Below, piece after piece: positions 34,065 to 40,665 of a stretch of 64,000 nt of DNA; positions within the stretch are counted from its first letter, which is position 1, and each line of letters opens with the position of its first letter. The stretch comes from Puia sp. (lineage in GTDB: Bacteria; Bacteroidota; Bacteroidia; Chitinophagales; Chitinophagaceae). The notes beneath the pieces were generated by a model. The model was not told the origin of the DNA. It made no database searches and saw nothing but the letters and a program-made list of their open reading frames with translations. The position numbers and the translations under genes are program-made. Location: contig JARLGZ010000083.1 of the NCBI GenBank assembly GCA_031292515.1, positions 29,141 to 93,140 on the forward strand, written 5' to 3'.

Positions 34065-35612
34065 ATGAACCAGAAAATCATTTCGGGACCGGATCCCGGA
34101 CAGTCTTTTATCCATTTTATATTATTCGAAAAAAAGAATCGTTCCTATCTCTTAGTTGCAGGAGCCGCTACCGTGGTGCAGTTCATCGTGTTTAAATTGC
34201 TATACCCTTATCCTGATTTTTTCTCAGACTCTTGGAGCTATATTTCTGCCGCCTCTGCTAACTTAGATATCAATATATGGCCCATTGGTTATTCAAAGTT
34301 TCTAATGGCTTTCCACTCGCTAACCCATTCCGATATCGCTGTAGTGGCATTTCAATATTTTTTCTTAGAATTTTCCACGCTGTATTTATTCTTTACCCTA
34401 CTTTATTTTTATACTCCCAGTAGGACGACCAAAAATATTTTATTTATATTCTTGTTTTTTAACCCCTTATTCCTCTATCTCAGTAATTATATCAACAGTG
34501 ATCCCTTGTTTGCAGGCCTAAGCTTATGCTGGATAGGGGAATTATTGTGGATTGTTAACAGGCCTCGGCCCTACCATATTCTTTCACAAGCGATCTTGTT
34601 ATTTCTGGCTTTCACAGTTCGGCATAATGCGCTATATTATCCTTTTGTCGCGGCTATCGCTTTTGCTATATCTCGCGAAAGACTATGGGTGAAATTGGCA
34701 GGTGCCGCGTCCGGATTTGTGCTGGCAGGATTGTTTGTTATACATGAGCAAGATGCAGCTTATCAAATGTATGGTCTCAAGCAATTCTCTCCTATGAGTG
34801 GATGGCTGCTGGCGAATAATGCGCTATATATACGGGGGCAAATCCATGTGGACTCCTCCCAATTGCCCAGTGCCGAAACAAAGGAATTGGATCGGCTCAG
34901 CCGGAAATTTTATAGCGATCAACCTTCCGATTTCCACGAATATCTAGCAGCTTATGTAGCAAATTTCTTTATTCGGGAGCCAAGCGCGCCGCTGAAGCAA
35001 TATTTTTCCCAGCACTATAGGCCGAAAGACAATCATGAAAATGTAAAAGCCTGGGGACAGGCATCGGTAGTATTCTCAGAATATGGCAAATACCTGATCA
35101 AAAATTATCCCATTGCTTTTACCAGGTATTTTATACTCCTCAATACGAAAAATTATTTCTTTCCTCCTCTCGAAAAGCTTGAAGTCTACAACTTAGGAGA
35201 AGACGATGTGCCTGCGAATGTACAAGATTGGTTTGACTTTAAGACCCCTAATGTCAGTGCAATATCAAAAGATATGCAGGCAAGCATACTTTCCCCCTTT
35301 CCCTATCTATTTTTTTTCGCAAATGTCCTTTTTATTGGCAGCCTGATATGGCTGTTCGCCAAAGGACAATATCATCTGATGGCTAGGGAATTGAGGACTG
35401 GTCTGTTCTTGGTGTCAGGATTTCTAATCGCCAATTTTTGTTTTTGTGTATTTACAACAATCATCGTGTTGCGTTATCAGTTCTTTCCCTTAATCATCAC
35501 TCTTGCGTTTCCTTTGCTGCTGATCGAATACCTGGATAAAAAGGAAACAGAGAACAAAAAGGTGGTCAGTCCTGGGACTGATTCCGTAAACCTTGAATTA
35601 TCTCAAGCTTAA
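34065..35612 (+). CDS. Polytopic membrane protein, GT-C glycosyltransferase-like
   Basis: Membrane protein of 515 aa with about ten helices (SYLLVAGAATVVQFIVFKLLYP, ILFIFLFFNPLFLYLSNY, ILSQAILLFLAFTVRHNALYYPFVAAIAFAIS, LAGAASGFVLAGLFVI, ILSPFPYLFFFANVLFIGSLIWLF, LVSGFLIANFCFCVFTTIIVLRYQFFPLIITLAFPLLLIEYL). The first extracytoplasmic loop contains YPDFFSDSWSYISAA, with acidic residues where GT-C enzymes place the catalytic Asp. It follows the GT2 and methyltransferase genes by 22 bp, consistent with a lipid-phosphate-sugar-dependent transferase using the GT2 product. Family not assigned; base composition becomes AT-rich from here on. Confidence 0.82.
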   Translation: MNQKIISGPDPGQSFIHFILFEKKNRSYLLVAGAATVVQFIVFKLLYPYPDFFSDSWSYISAASANLDINIWPIGYSKFLMAFHSLTHSDIAVVAFQYFFLEFSTLYLFFTLLYFYTPSRTTKNILFIFLFFNPLFLYLSNYINSDPLFAGLSLCWIGELLWIVNRPRPYHILSQAILLFLAFTVRHNALYYPFVAAIAFAISRERLWVKLAGAASGFVLAGLFVIHEQDAAYQMYGLKQFSPMSGWLLANNALYIRGQIHVDSSQLPSAETKELDRLSRKFYSDQPSDFHEYLAAYVANFFIREPSAPLKQYFSQHYRPKDNHENVKAWGQASVVFSEYGKYLIKNYPIAFTRYFILLNTKNYFFPPLEKLEVYNLGEDDVPANVQDWFDFKTPNVSAISKDMQASILSPFPYLFFFANVLFIGSLIWLFAKGQYHLMARELRTGLFLVSGFLIANFCFCVFTTIIVLRYQFFPLIITLAFPLLLIEYLDKKETENKKVVSPGTDSVNLELSQA

Positions 35613-35634
35613 ATCATTTATTAAATTATATTAT

Positions 35635-36126
35635 ATGAAAAGCATATTCTGCGTCCTAAGCCTTTCTTGTCTATTTTCATGCCATCTTGATCAGGGCAAA
35701 GAATATCTGGCCAGTATTTCCAGCCTGCCTGCTTTTGACATGCTACTTATGGATAGCAGTACGGTTTTTCATGCCAAGCAGATCCCTGATGGAAAATCAA
35801 TCGTGGTACTCTATTTCCGACCGGATTGTATTCACTGCCAAAAAGAGACAAACATGCTCCTTAGCCATATCGAGGCTTTGAGAAATGTTCAGATCTATTT
35901 ACTAACCGGGGCATCTTTTGAAGATGTAAAAAAGTATTATAAATCCTATCATCTGGATAAGTACCAGAATATTACGGTTGGAAAGGATTACGAACATTCC
36001 TTTACCCGTATTTTCAAGCCAACATCTATTCCTTACATGGCCATATATGACACAGATAAAAAACTGAAAAGAATATATTATGGGGAAGTCGATATTGACA
36101 TACTCATTTCATCTGTTCACGCTTGA
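35635..36126 (+). CDS. Thioredoxin-like lipoprotein with CxxC (TlpA/AhpC-TSA type)
   Basis: From the ATG at 35635 the protein is 163 aa with lipoprotein signal MKSIFCVLSLSCLFSC (lipobox LFSC). The fold is thioredoxin-like: SIVVLYFRPDCIHCQKETNMLLSH carries the redox motif CIHC, then VQIYLLTGASFEDVKKYY, and cis-Pro region TSIPYMAIYDTDKKL. Anchored facing the periplasm or cell surface, it would reduce or isomerise disulfides. It lies 26 bp before the lanthipeptide synthetase gene, and the locus also encodes a MauE-like protein and Cys-bearing small proteins, so thiol chemistry seems part of this pathway. An upstream ATG at 35593 is inside the previous gene and less likely. Confidence 0.85.
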   Translation: MKSIFCVLSLSCLFSCHLDQGKEYLASISSLPAFDMLLMDSSTVFHAKQIPDGKSIVVLYFRPDCIHCQKETNMLLSHIEALRNVQIYLLTGASFEDVKKYYKSYHLDKYQNITVGKDYEHSFTRIFKPTSIPYMAIYDTDKKLKRIYYGEVDIDILISSVHA

Positions 36127-36151
36127 ATTCATTTTTGTTAATCCAAGTTTT

Positions 36152-38896
36152 ATGAAGCACGAGCTAGATTATAAGATTACATCGAACATCCCCGACATTT
36201 ATTTTGGTAAGGATGGAGAAGAGTTAGCTGATTCTCGGGAATCGTCTGCACCTCCATTTGAGGATTACTCAATCATATTGAGAAAATATGGTTTGAGTTA
36301 CAAGAAGATCGGTTCGTATTTTCAGGTAGGCCTTATCGAATGGATTCAAGGGTGGATATTGGATTTATCCTCAGTGATTTGGCAGCTATCTGATTTGTTG
36401 CACAATATTGTTCCAATACTTCTGAATGAAAATGTTGCATTTAAAATTATCCAAAACTCCAAAAAAGCGACTAGTATACTGACTGGTGAAGAAGGATATA
36501 TTCAGCTTGGAAAATTAATATCTATCTATCCTTCAAATGAAGATCATGCAATTAAGTTAGGCGCCAAATTGATTTCTTGCACTGCTTCCTTTAAGGGACC
36601 TCAGATTTTAACCGATCGACGCCTTCACGGTATTTTGTATACACGCTATGGAGCCGGAAATCCCGTGCTTAAATCAAATGAAAGTGGTATACAGGACAAA
36701 TATATCTATGATTTTAAAGGTAACTTGATACGAGACCCTTATCATATGCCTTTTCAGCTATTGGAAGGCATTACTTGGCCTTTTTCGAGCATTGCTCCCA
36801 ACAAACCTCCAAAAAAGGAAACGGTATTGCAGGACAAATATAAACCGATGGAACTTCTCAAAGAGGATGCAAGGGGATACGTAAAAAAAGGGCTTTGGCT
36901 TAAAAAAATATGGCAGGTAAAATGGTGCGTTATAAAGGAAGGGCGACAATATATGACCTCCGATATATGGGGTCGTGATATTTCCGACAGGTTGCGTTGG
37001 CAATTTGAGCTCCATAAAGATTTGCATGGAATAATTCCAATACCTGAAGTATACGATTTATTTCAGGAAAATGGAGATAGTTATCTTGTTATGGAATATG
37101 TCAAGGGGATATCATTGGAAAAAAGGGTTTATAATATTTTTAATCAGAGAATCTGGATAGAATTGCCCTTGTCAGACCGTTTATTAATGTTGGATTATAT
37201 TGCCCAGATTTTTGATATCATTCAGCAAATGCACAAGAAAGGCTACATACATAGAGATATCACACCTGTCAATTTTTTAATCAACAAAACCGAAAAACTA
37301 TGGGTAATTGACCTCGAGTTATCGTACAATGAATATTTGCAACGACCTGCCCCTGCCTTTCGTGTTGGAACACCTGGATTTATGTCTCCGGAACAATTGA
37401 ACACAATGACTCCCAGGGTTGAACAGGATATTTATGCAATCGGATCGTTAATGATTTTCATACTCACCGGGTTATTGCCTGAAAACTTTTCATTAGAGAC
37501 ACCCCATGTCTTGCAAGAACAATTGAGTTTTTTTATTCCGTCCTTGAATTTAATACAATTAATAAGTAGTTGTTTTCACATAAACCCGAAAGCCAGGCCT
37601 TCCCTATCGGCTATAACCAGTGCTGTTATCAAATTCAAAGAAGAGCAAAAACTGACAAATATCTCGTCCAAATCTGGTTTCATCAGTACTCCTCTCAATG
37701 GCGATAGTATAGAGATTATTATAAAAAACGCTATACGTGGAATGATAAATGAGGAACTGATTACTAAGAATGGCTTATGGTATTCAAGGACGAATCAGGA
37801 AGAAGAATTGGCTTATTGCCATATGCAGTCTTTGTCAGTCTACCAGGACTTTTATCAGGGTTTGAGTGGAGTTCTTTATTTGCTTGCCCGTGTTCGTAAA
37901 ATGGGTTTTTCAATTGAACCTTGCCAAGAAGGGTTTGAGAAAAGCGTAGCTTTTATTAGGGATAATTATAGTCAACGGTTAGAAGATTTGCCGGCTGGAT
38001 TATACTCTGGGACAGCAGGTATGGCTATTTCGTTTGCTGAAGGGATCAGTGCCGGTTTAATTCCGGATACTCTTGAATTTAGGGGAATGATAAATGGTTG
38101 GCTGAAAAATGAGAAAATATCAGGTTGCGGGGTAATAAAGGGGTTGGCAGGGCAAGCTTTAGCTATGCACAAAGTTATACGTCTTTTGGGCGGTGATACT
38201 TTGAATACTCAAGTAGGAAATAAAGTAGATCAGATATTGCAGAAACAACAAGAAGATGGGTCTTGGGTAACATTAACCGATAGAAGCAAACATCAATTAA
38301 AGGTGACGGGTTGGGGACATGGAATCTCGGGTATTCTTTGCTTTTTGCTGGATTATTATAAAGACAAACCGGCTGAATACATTATCAGGCAGACGATCCT
38401 TAAAGCATTAGATTGGTTGACGAAGCAAGCCATTATCAGAGACGAAATAACGAGATGGCCTCTGAATAATCGGACAAAGTTATCAACAGGTGATTTTCAA
38501 GAGGGTTCTGCAGGAGTTGTACTTTGCCTGATCAAGGCATACGAACTTTTTGGTGATCCCCGTTACAAGAAACTCGCGGAAGACTGTTTGAGTAATTATC
38601 CACGCAGTATCGTGAACTGTAATTTAACATTGGCAACTGGATTGGCCGGACTCGGTGAAGTGTATCTGGAAGCTGCAAGGGTCTTTAAAAATGATGAATG
38701 GCAGGACAGAGCACACTGGATTGCTCAATTTTTTATGCATTATTTTTATCACCAAAAAGATGGGTCTTGTTACTGGTTAACTATAGGAAATCAACTTCCC
38801 ACAGCATCATTTATGACGGGAGGCGGAGGAGTAATCCACTTTCTGATACGCTATGCTAAGCCAGGGGATTTGGATCACCCCTTATCGACTTTTTAA
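36152..38896 (+). CDS. Class III lanthipeptide synthetase (LanKC-type: lyase, kinase, cyclase)
   Basis: Trifunctional 914-aa enzyme that phosphorylates Ser/Thr in a precursor, eliminates phosphate and cyclises Cys onto the dehydro-residue. N-terminal LanKC lyase region: GWILDLSSVIWQLSDLLHN, NENVAFKIIQNSKKATSI, YIQLGKLISIYPSNEDHAIKL, GPQILTDRRLHGILYTRYGA. Kinase domain about 245-500: VKWCVIKEG (Lys), YLVMEYVKGISLEK, YIHRDITPVNFLI (catalytic Asp near 366), WVIDLELSY in place of DFG, GTPGFMSPEQL. LanC-like domain about 560-905: GLSGVLYLLARVRKM, GLYSGTAGMAISFAEG, GWGHGISGILCFLLDYY (near 719), EGSAGVVLCLIKAYELF, NCNLTLATGLAGLGEVY. The zinc ligands of classes I, II and IV (Cys, Cys-His) are not in place, which fits class III. 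I chose the ATG at 36152 (MKHELDY); an upstream ATG overlaps the previous gene. Precursors are probably the two small genes downstream. Confidence 0.9.
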   Translation: MKHELDYKITSNIPDIYFGKDGEELADSRESSAPPFEDYSIILRKYGLSYKKIGSYFQVGLIEWIQGWILDLSSVIWQLSDLLHNIVPILLNENVAFKIIQNSKKATSILTGEEGYIQLGKLISIYPSNEDHAIKLGAKLISCTASFKGPQILTDRRLHGILYTRYGAGNPVLKSNESGIQDKYIYDFKGNLIRDPYHMPFQLLEGITWPFSSIAPNKPPKKETVLQDKYKPMELLKEDARGYVKKGLWLKKIWQVKWCVIKEGRQYMTSDIWGRDISDRLRWQFELHKDLHGIIPIPEVYDLFQENGDSYLVMEYVKGISLEKRVYNIFNQRIWIELPLSDRLLMLDYIAQIFDIIQQMHKKGYIHRDITPVNFLINKTEKLWVIDLELSYNEYLQRPAPAFRVGTPGFMSPEQLNTMTPRVEQDIYAIGSLMIFILTGLLPENFSLETPHVLQEQLSFFIPSLNLIQLISSCFHINPKARPSLSAITSAVIKFKEEQKLTNISSKSGFISTPLNGDSIEIIIKNAIRGMINEELITKNGLWYSRTNQEEELAYCHMQSLSVYQDFYQGLSGVLYLLARVRKMGFSIEPCQEGFEKSVAFIRDNYSQRLEDLPAGLYSGTAGMAISFAEGISAGLIPDTLEFRGMINGWLKNEKISGCGVIKGLAGQALAMHKVIRLLGGDTLNTQVGNKVDQILQKQQEDGSWVTLTDRSKHQLKVTGWGHGISGILCFLLDYYKDKPAEYIIRQTILKALDWLTKQAIIRDEITRWPLNNRTKLSTGDFQEGSAGVVLCLIKAYELFGDPRYKKLAEDCLSNYPRSIVNCNLTLATGLAGLGEVYLEAARVFKNDEWQDRAHWIAQFFMHYFYHQKDGSCYWLTIGNQLPTASFMTGGGGVIHFLIRYAKPGDLDHPLSTF

Positions 38897-38926
38897 ACTT
38901 AGGTTACTTAATATTTGGGTGTTACA

Positions 38927-39487
38927 ATGAAAGGGAAAACATTATTATACAATATTATAAGGTGCGTATTTTTCTTCCTGTTTGCGTATTCCGGGATTAC
39001 AAAACTTCTAAATTTTACAGAATTCAGAAGACAGATGGGGGAAATATTTAATTCAGGCTTTCTAATGGAATGTGTTATCTACTTGGTGCCCAGCGTTGAA
39101 CTATTAGTGGCAGCTTTTTTAATAATTAAGCCATTCCGGATGAAGGCTTTTCAGCTTGGATTTGTAACGATGATATTATTTACTATTTACATTATTCTCT
39201 TGACTTTTCTTTCGCATGATGTGCCTTGTAGTTGTGGGGGATTCTTAGAGCGAATACCAACGGGCATTCATATTATTTTCAATATTTCATTTGCCGCTTT
39301 AGCCTTGGTTGGAATTCAATTGGAAAAAAAATGTAATGACAAAATGGACAAAATCGTTAACAACTTTACATATAAAAATCTTGCGCAAGATCTGCCCTCC
39401 TGCCCTGATCAAGCAGAAGTGCTACAAGCGACCTACCAATCGGGTCTGCTAAACCAGGAGAAGCCGAAAACCTGTAGAAAAGAGTAG
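38927..39487 (+). CDS. MauE/DoxX-like redox-associated membrane protein
   Basis: Four-helix membrane protein, 186 aa from the ATG at 38927. Helices: IIRCVFFFLFAYSGITKLLNF, ECVIYLVPSVELLVAAFLII, LGFVTMILFTIYIILLTFL and IHIIFNISFAALALVGIQL. The motif VPCSCGGFLERIPTG between helices 3 and 4 is the Cys-rich signature of the MauE group, whose members pass electrons or help disulfide formation in secreted proteins. In Bacteroidota, MauE-like genes often accompany small secreted Cys-containing proteins. Here it lies between the LanKC gene and the two small genes. The polar C-terminal tail ends at 39485-39487, and the start of the duplicated upstream element of the small genes overlaps this stop. Confidence 0.85.
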   Translation: MKGKTLLYNIIRCVFFFLFAYSGITKLLNFTEFRRQMGEIFNSGFLMECVIYLVPSVELLVAAFLIIKPFRMKAFQLGFVTMILFTIYIILLTFLSHDVPCSCGGFLERIPTGIHIIFNISFAALALVGIQLEKKCNDKMDKIVNNFTYKNLAQDLPSCPDQAEVLQATYQSGLLNQEKPKTCRKE

Positions 39488-39538
39488 GCATAACTATCTT
39501 TAAAGTTTAGCTTTTTGAATTAAAAAGCAACACATTTT

Positions 39539-39862
39539 ATGAAAAAAGGACAAATCATTTTAGGTACAGTTGCATTTGTTGTTACTGCTGCAAGTACCTT
39601 AGCATTTAAAGTAGCTAATAAATTTAACGGCCATCCCAAAGTCCATGTGATAGGGGGTACTGGCAATGTCTGCCGTACATGTGCAAGTCTTCGCTCAAAC
39701 ACGGCAAGTGGTACAGCCCAAGCCACTAGTTGCTGGACAAATTCAGGTCACACTGGCTCTAAGATAAGTGCAGCAGGCACGGGTCACACCTTTTACTTAA
39801 CTAAAACTAGCGGAGGAGTTTGTCAAAATCTCACGATTACTAAAGTTACTACTGCTCAATAA
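39539..39862 (+). CDS. Candidate lanthipeptide/RiPP precursor or small secreted Cys protein, copy A
   Basis: The 107-aa product begins MKKGQIILGTVAFVVTAASTLAFK, a signal-like or hydrophobic leader, followed by NKFNGHPKVHV. The C-terminal 65 residues are exceptionally rich in Ser, Thr and Gly with four Cys (45, 48, 65, 95): VCRTCASLRSN, ATSCWTNSGHTGSKIS, GHTFYLTKTSGGVC. Two SxxS pairs (50/53 and 74/77) precede Cys, as in the Ser-xx-Ser...Cys pattern of labionin rings, though with longer spacing (11 and 17 residues). Adjacent to LanKC and duplicated, it is the best precursor candidate. Alternative: an unmodified secreted protein with two disulfides served by the MauE and thioredoxin proteins. 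Confidence 0.75.
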   Translation: MKKGQIILGTVAFVVTAASTLAFKVANKFNGHPKVHVIGGTGNVCRTCASLRSNTASGTAQATSCWTNSGHTGSKISAAGTGHTFYLTKTSGGVCQNLTITKVTTAQ

Positions 39863-39866
39863 TTTT

Positions 39867-39885
39867 AGATAAAGTAACTTTATCT
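39867..39885 (+). terminator. Hairpin after precursor-like gene A
   Basis: AGATAAAG and CTTTATCT pair with a 3-nt TAA loop, directly after the stop at 39862. AT-rich stem and no long T run, so it may be an attenuator or mRNA-end structure rather than a strong terminator. Confidence 0.4.
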
Positions 39886-39895
39886 TAGGAATTTT

Positions 39896-39942
39896 AACTA
39901 AACTGTAGTAAGGTAAAAAATACGCTTTAATACAGTTTAGTT
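39896..39942 (+). other. Perfect 12-bp inverted repeat between the two precursor-like genes
   Basis: AACTAAACTGTA (39896-39907) and TACAGTTTAGTT (39931-39942) with a 23-nt loop. Could form an RNA stem-loop or bind a dimeric regulator. Confidence 0.6.
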
Positions 39943-40029
39943 TAAAAAGACAACTAGATGCTAGGAATTTGATTTTATCTTCAATCATTAGTGTTGTATA
40001 TCAACATAACCTCGGATAGTCTAGTAAAC

Positions 40030-40088
40030 GAGAGTACGCATAATTATCTCTGAAGTTTATCTTTTTAATTTTTAAAGCGCTAAATTTT
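40030..40088 (+). promoter_or_regulatory. Upstream element of precursor-like gene B, duplicated from gene A (39484-39538)
   Basis: The 55-60 bases before the two ATGs align: AGTAGGCATAACTATCTTT versus AGTACGCATAATTATCTCT, then AAGTTTA.CTTTTT and ...ATTTTATG. The duplication therefore included the 5-prime region, which probably contains the promoter or translation signal. Confidence 0.5.
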
Positions 40089-40409
40089 ATGAAAAAAGGG
40101 AAGATTATTTTAGGTACAATCGCATTTGTCATGACAGCCGCAAGTACATTGTCATTTAAGGCAGTTAATAGATTTAACGGCCGCCCCAGAGTTCATGTTA
40201 AAGATAATTTATTAATTTGCCGTACTTGTAGTAGTCTTCGTTCAAATTTTGCAGGTCATCCAACCGGAGCCAGCAGTTGTTGGACAAATTCGGCTCATGT
40301 TGGGAGTAAAATAAGCGGAACAGGAGTTGGTGGACATACCTTCTACAAAACTAAAACTGTCGGAGGCTTTTGTCTATCTCCAACCACTATGGTTACTTTG
40401 CTCCAATAG
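40089..40409 (+). CDS. Candidate lanthipeptide/RiPP precursor or small secreted Cys protein, copy B
   Basis: Paralogue of the 39539 product: 106 aa, MKKGKIILGTIAFVMTAAST leader, NRFNGRPRVHV, then ICRTCSSLRSN, ASSCWTNSAHVGSKIS and GHTFYKTKTVGGFC. The four Cys (44, 47, 64, 95), the SLRS and SKIS pairs, the CWTNS box and the HTFY.TKT.GG.C end are kept, while the sequence between them varies. The SLRS-to-Cys spacing is exactly 11 in both copies. Conservation of the leader as well as the Cys/Ser framework is what one expects of a precursor family recognised by one enzyme, but it also fits a disulfide-bonded secreted protein. The extreme C-terminus differs (SPTTMVTLLQ). Confidence 0.75.
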   Translation: MKKGKIILGTIAFVMTAASTLSFKAVNRFNGRPRVHVKDNLLICRTCSSLRSNFAGHPTGASSCWTNSAHVGSKISGTGVGGHTFYKTKTVGGFCLSPTTMVTLLQ

Positions 40410-40665
40410 AACTGTTTTAGCTAAATTGGCTTTAGCTTCCTAAATGAATCTTGAGCGGCAAGAGGAAAAGTAAGGTAGGACCGACCATGTCCTTACAGGG
40501 CCAGGCAGCTTCTACCTCGTAGCTAAAGATTATATTTGTGTAAGGGATAAAAGCCAACCTATGATAGTTCACGGTTTGAAAATTGACATAGTTTATTTTA
40601 TACTCCCCAGGTTACTCTTGAAGAGAGCTTTATGATGCTTGGTAATTTGATCCAACCAGGTTAAA
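40410..40665. other. Convergent intergenic region with hairpin at 40419-40437
   Basis: AGCTAAA (40419-40425) pairs with TTTAGCT (40431-40437) right after the stop of copy B. The rest shows no gene. Confidence 0.45.

Noticed and set aside
39484..40088. CRISPR-like or integron-like repeats around the small genes
   Set aside because: Only two copies, explained by tandem duplication of a gene with its upstream region.
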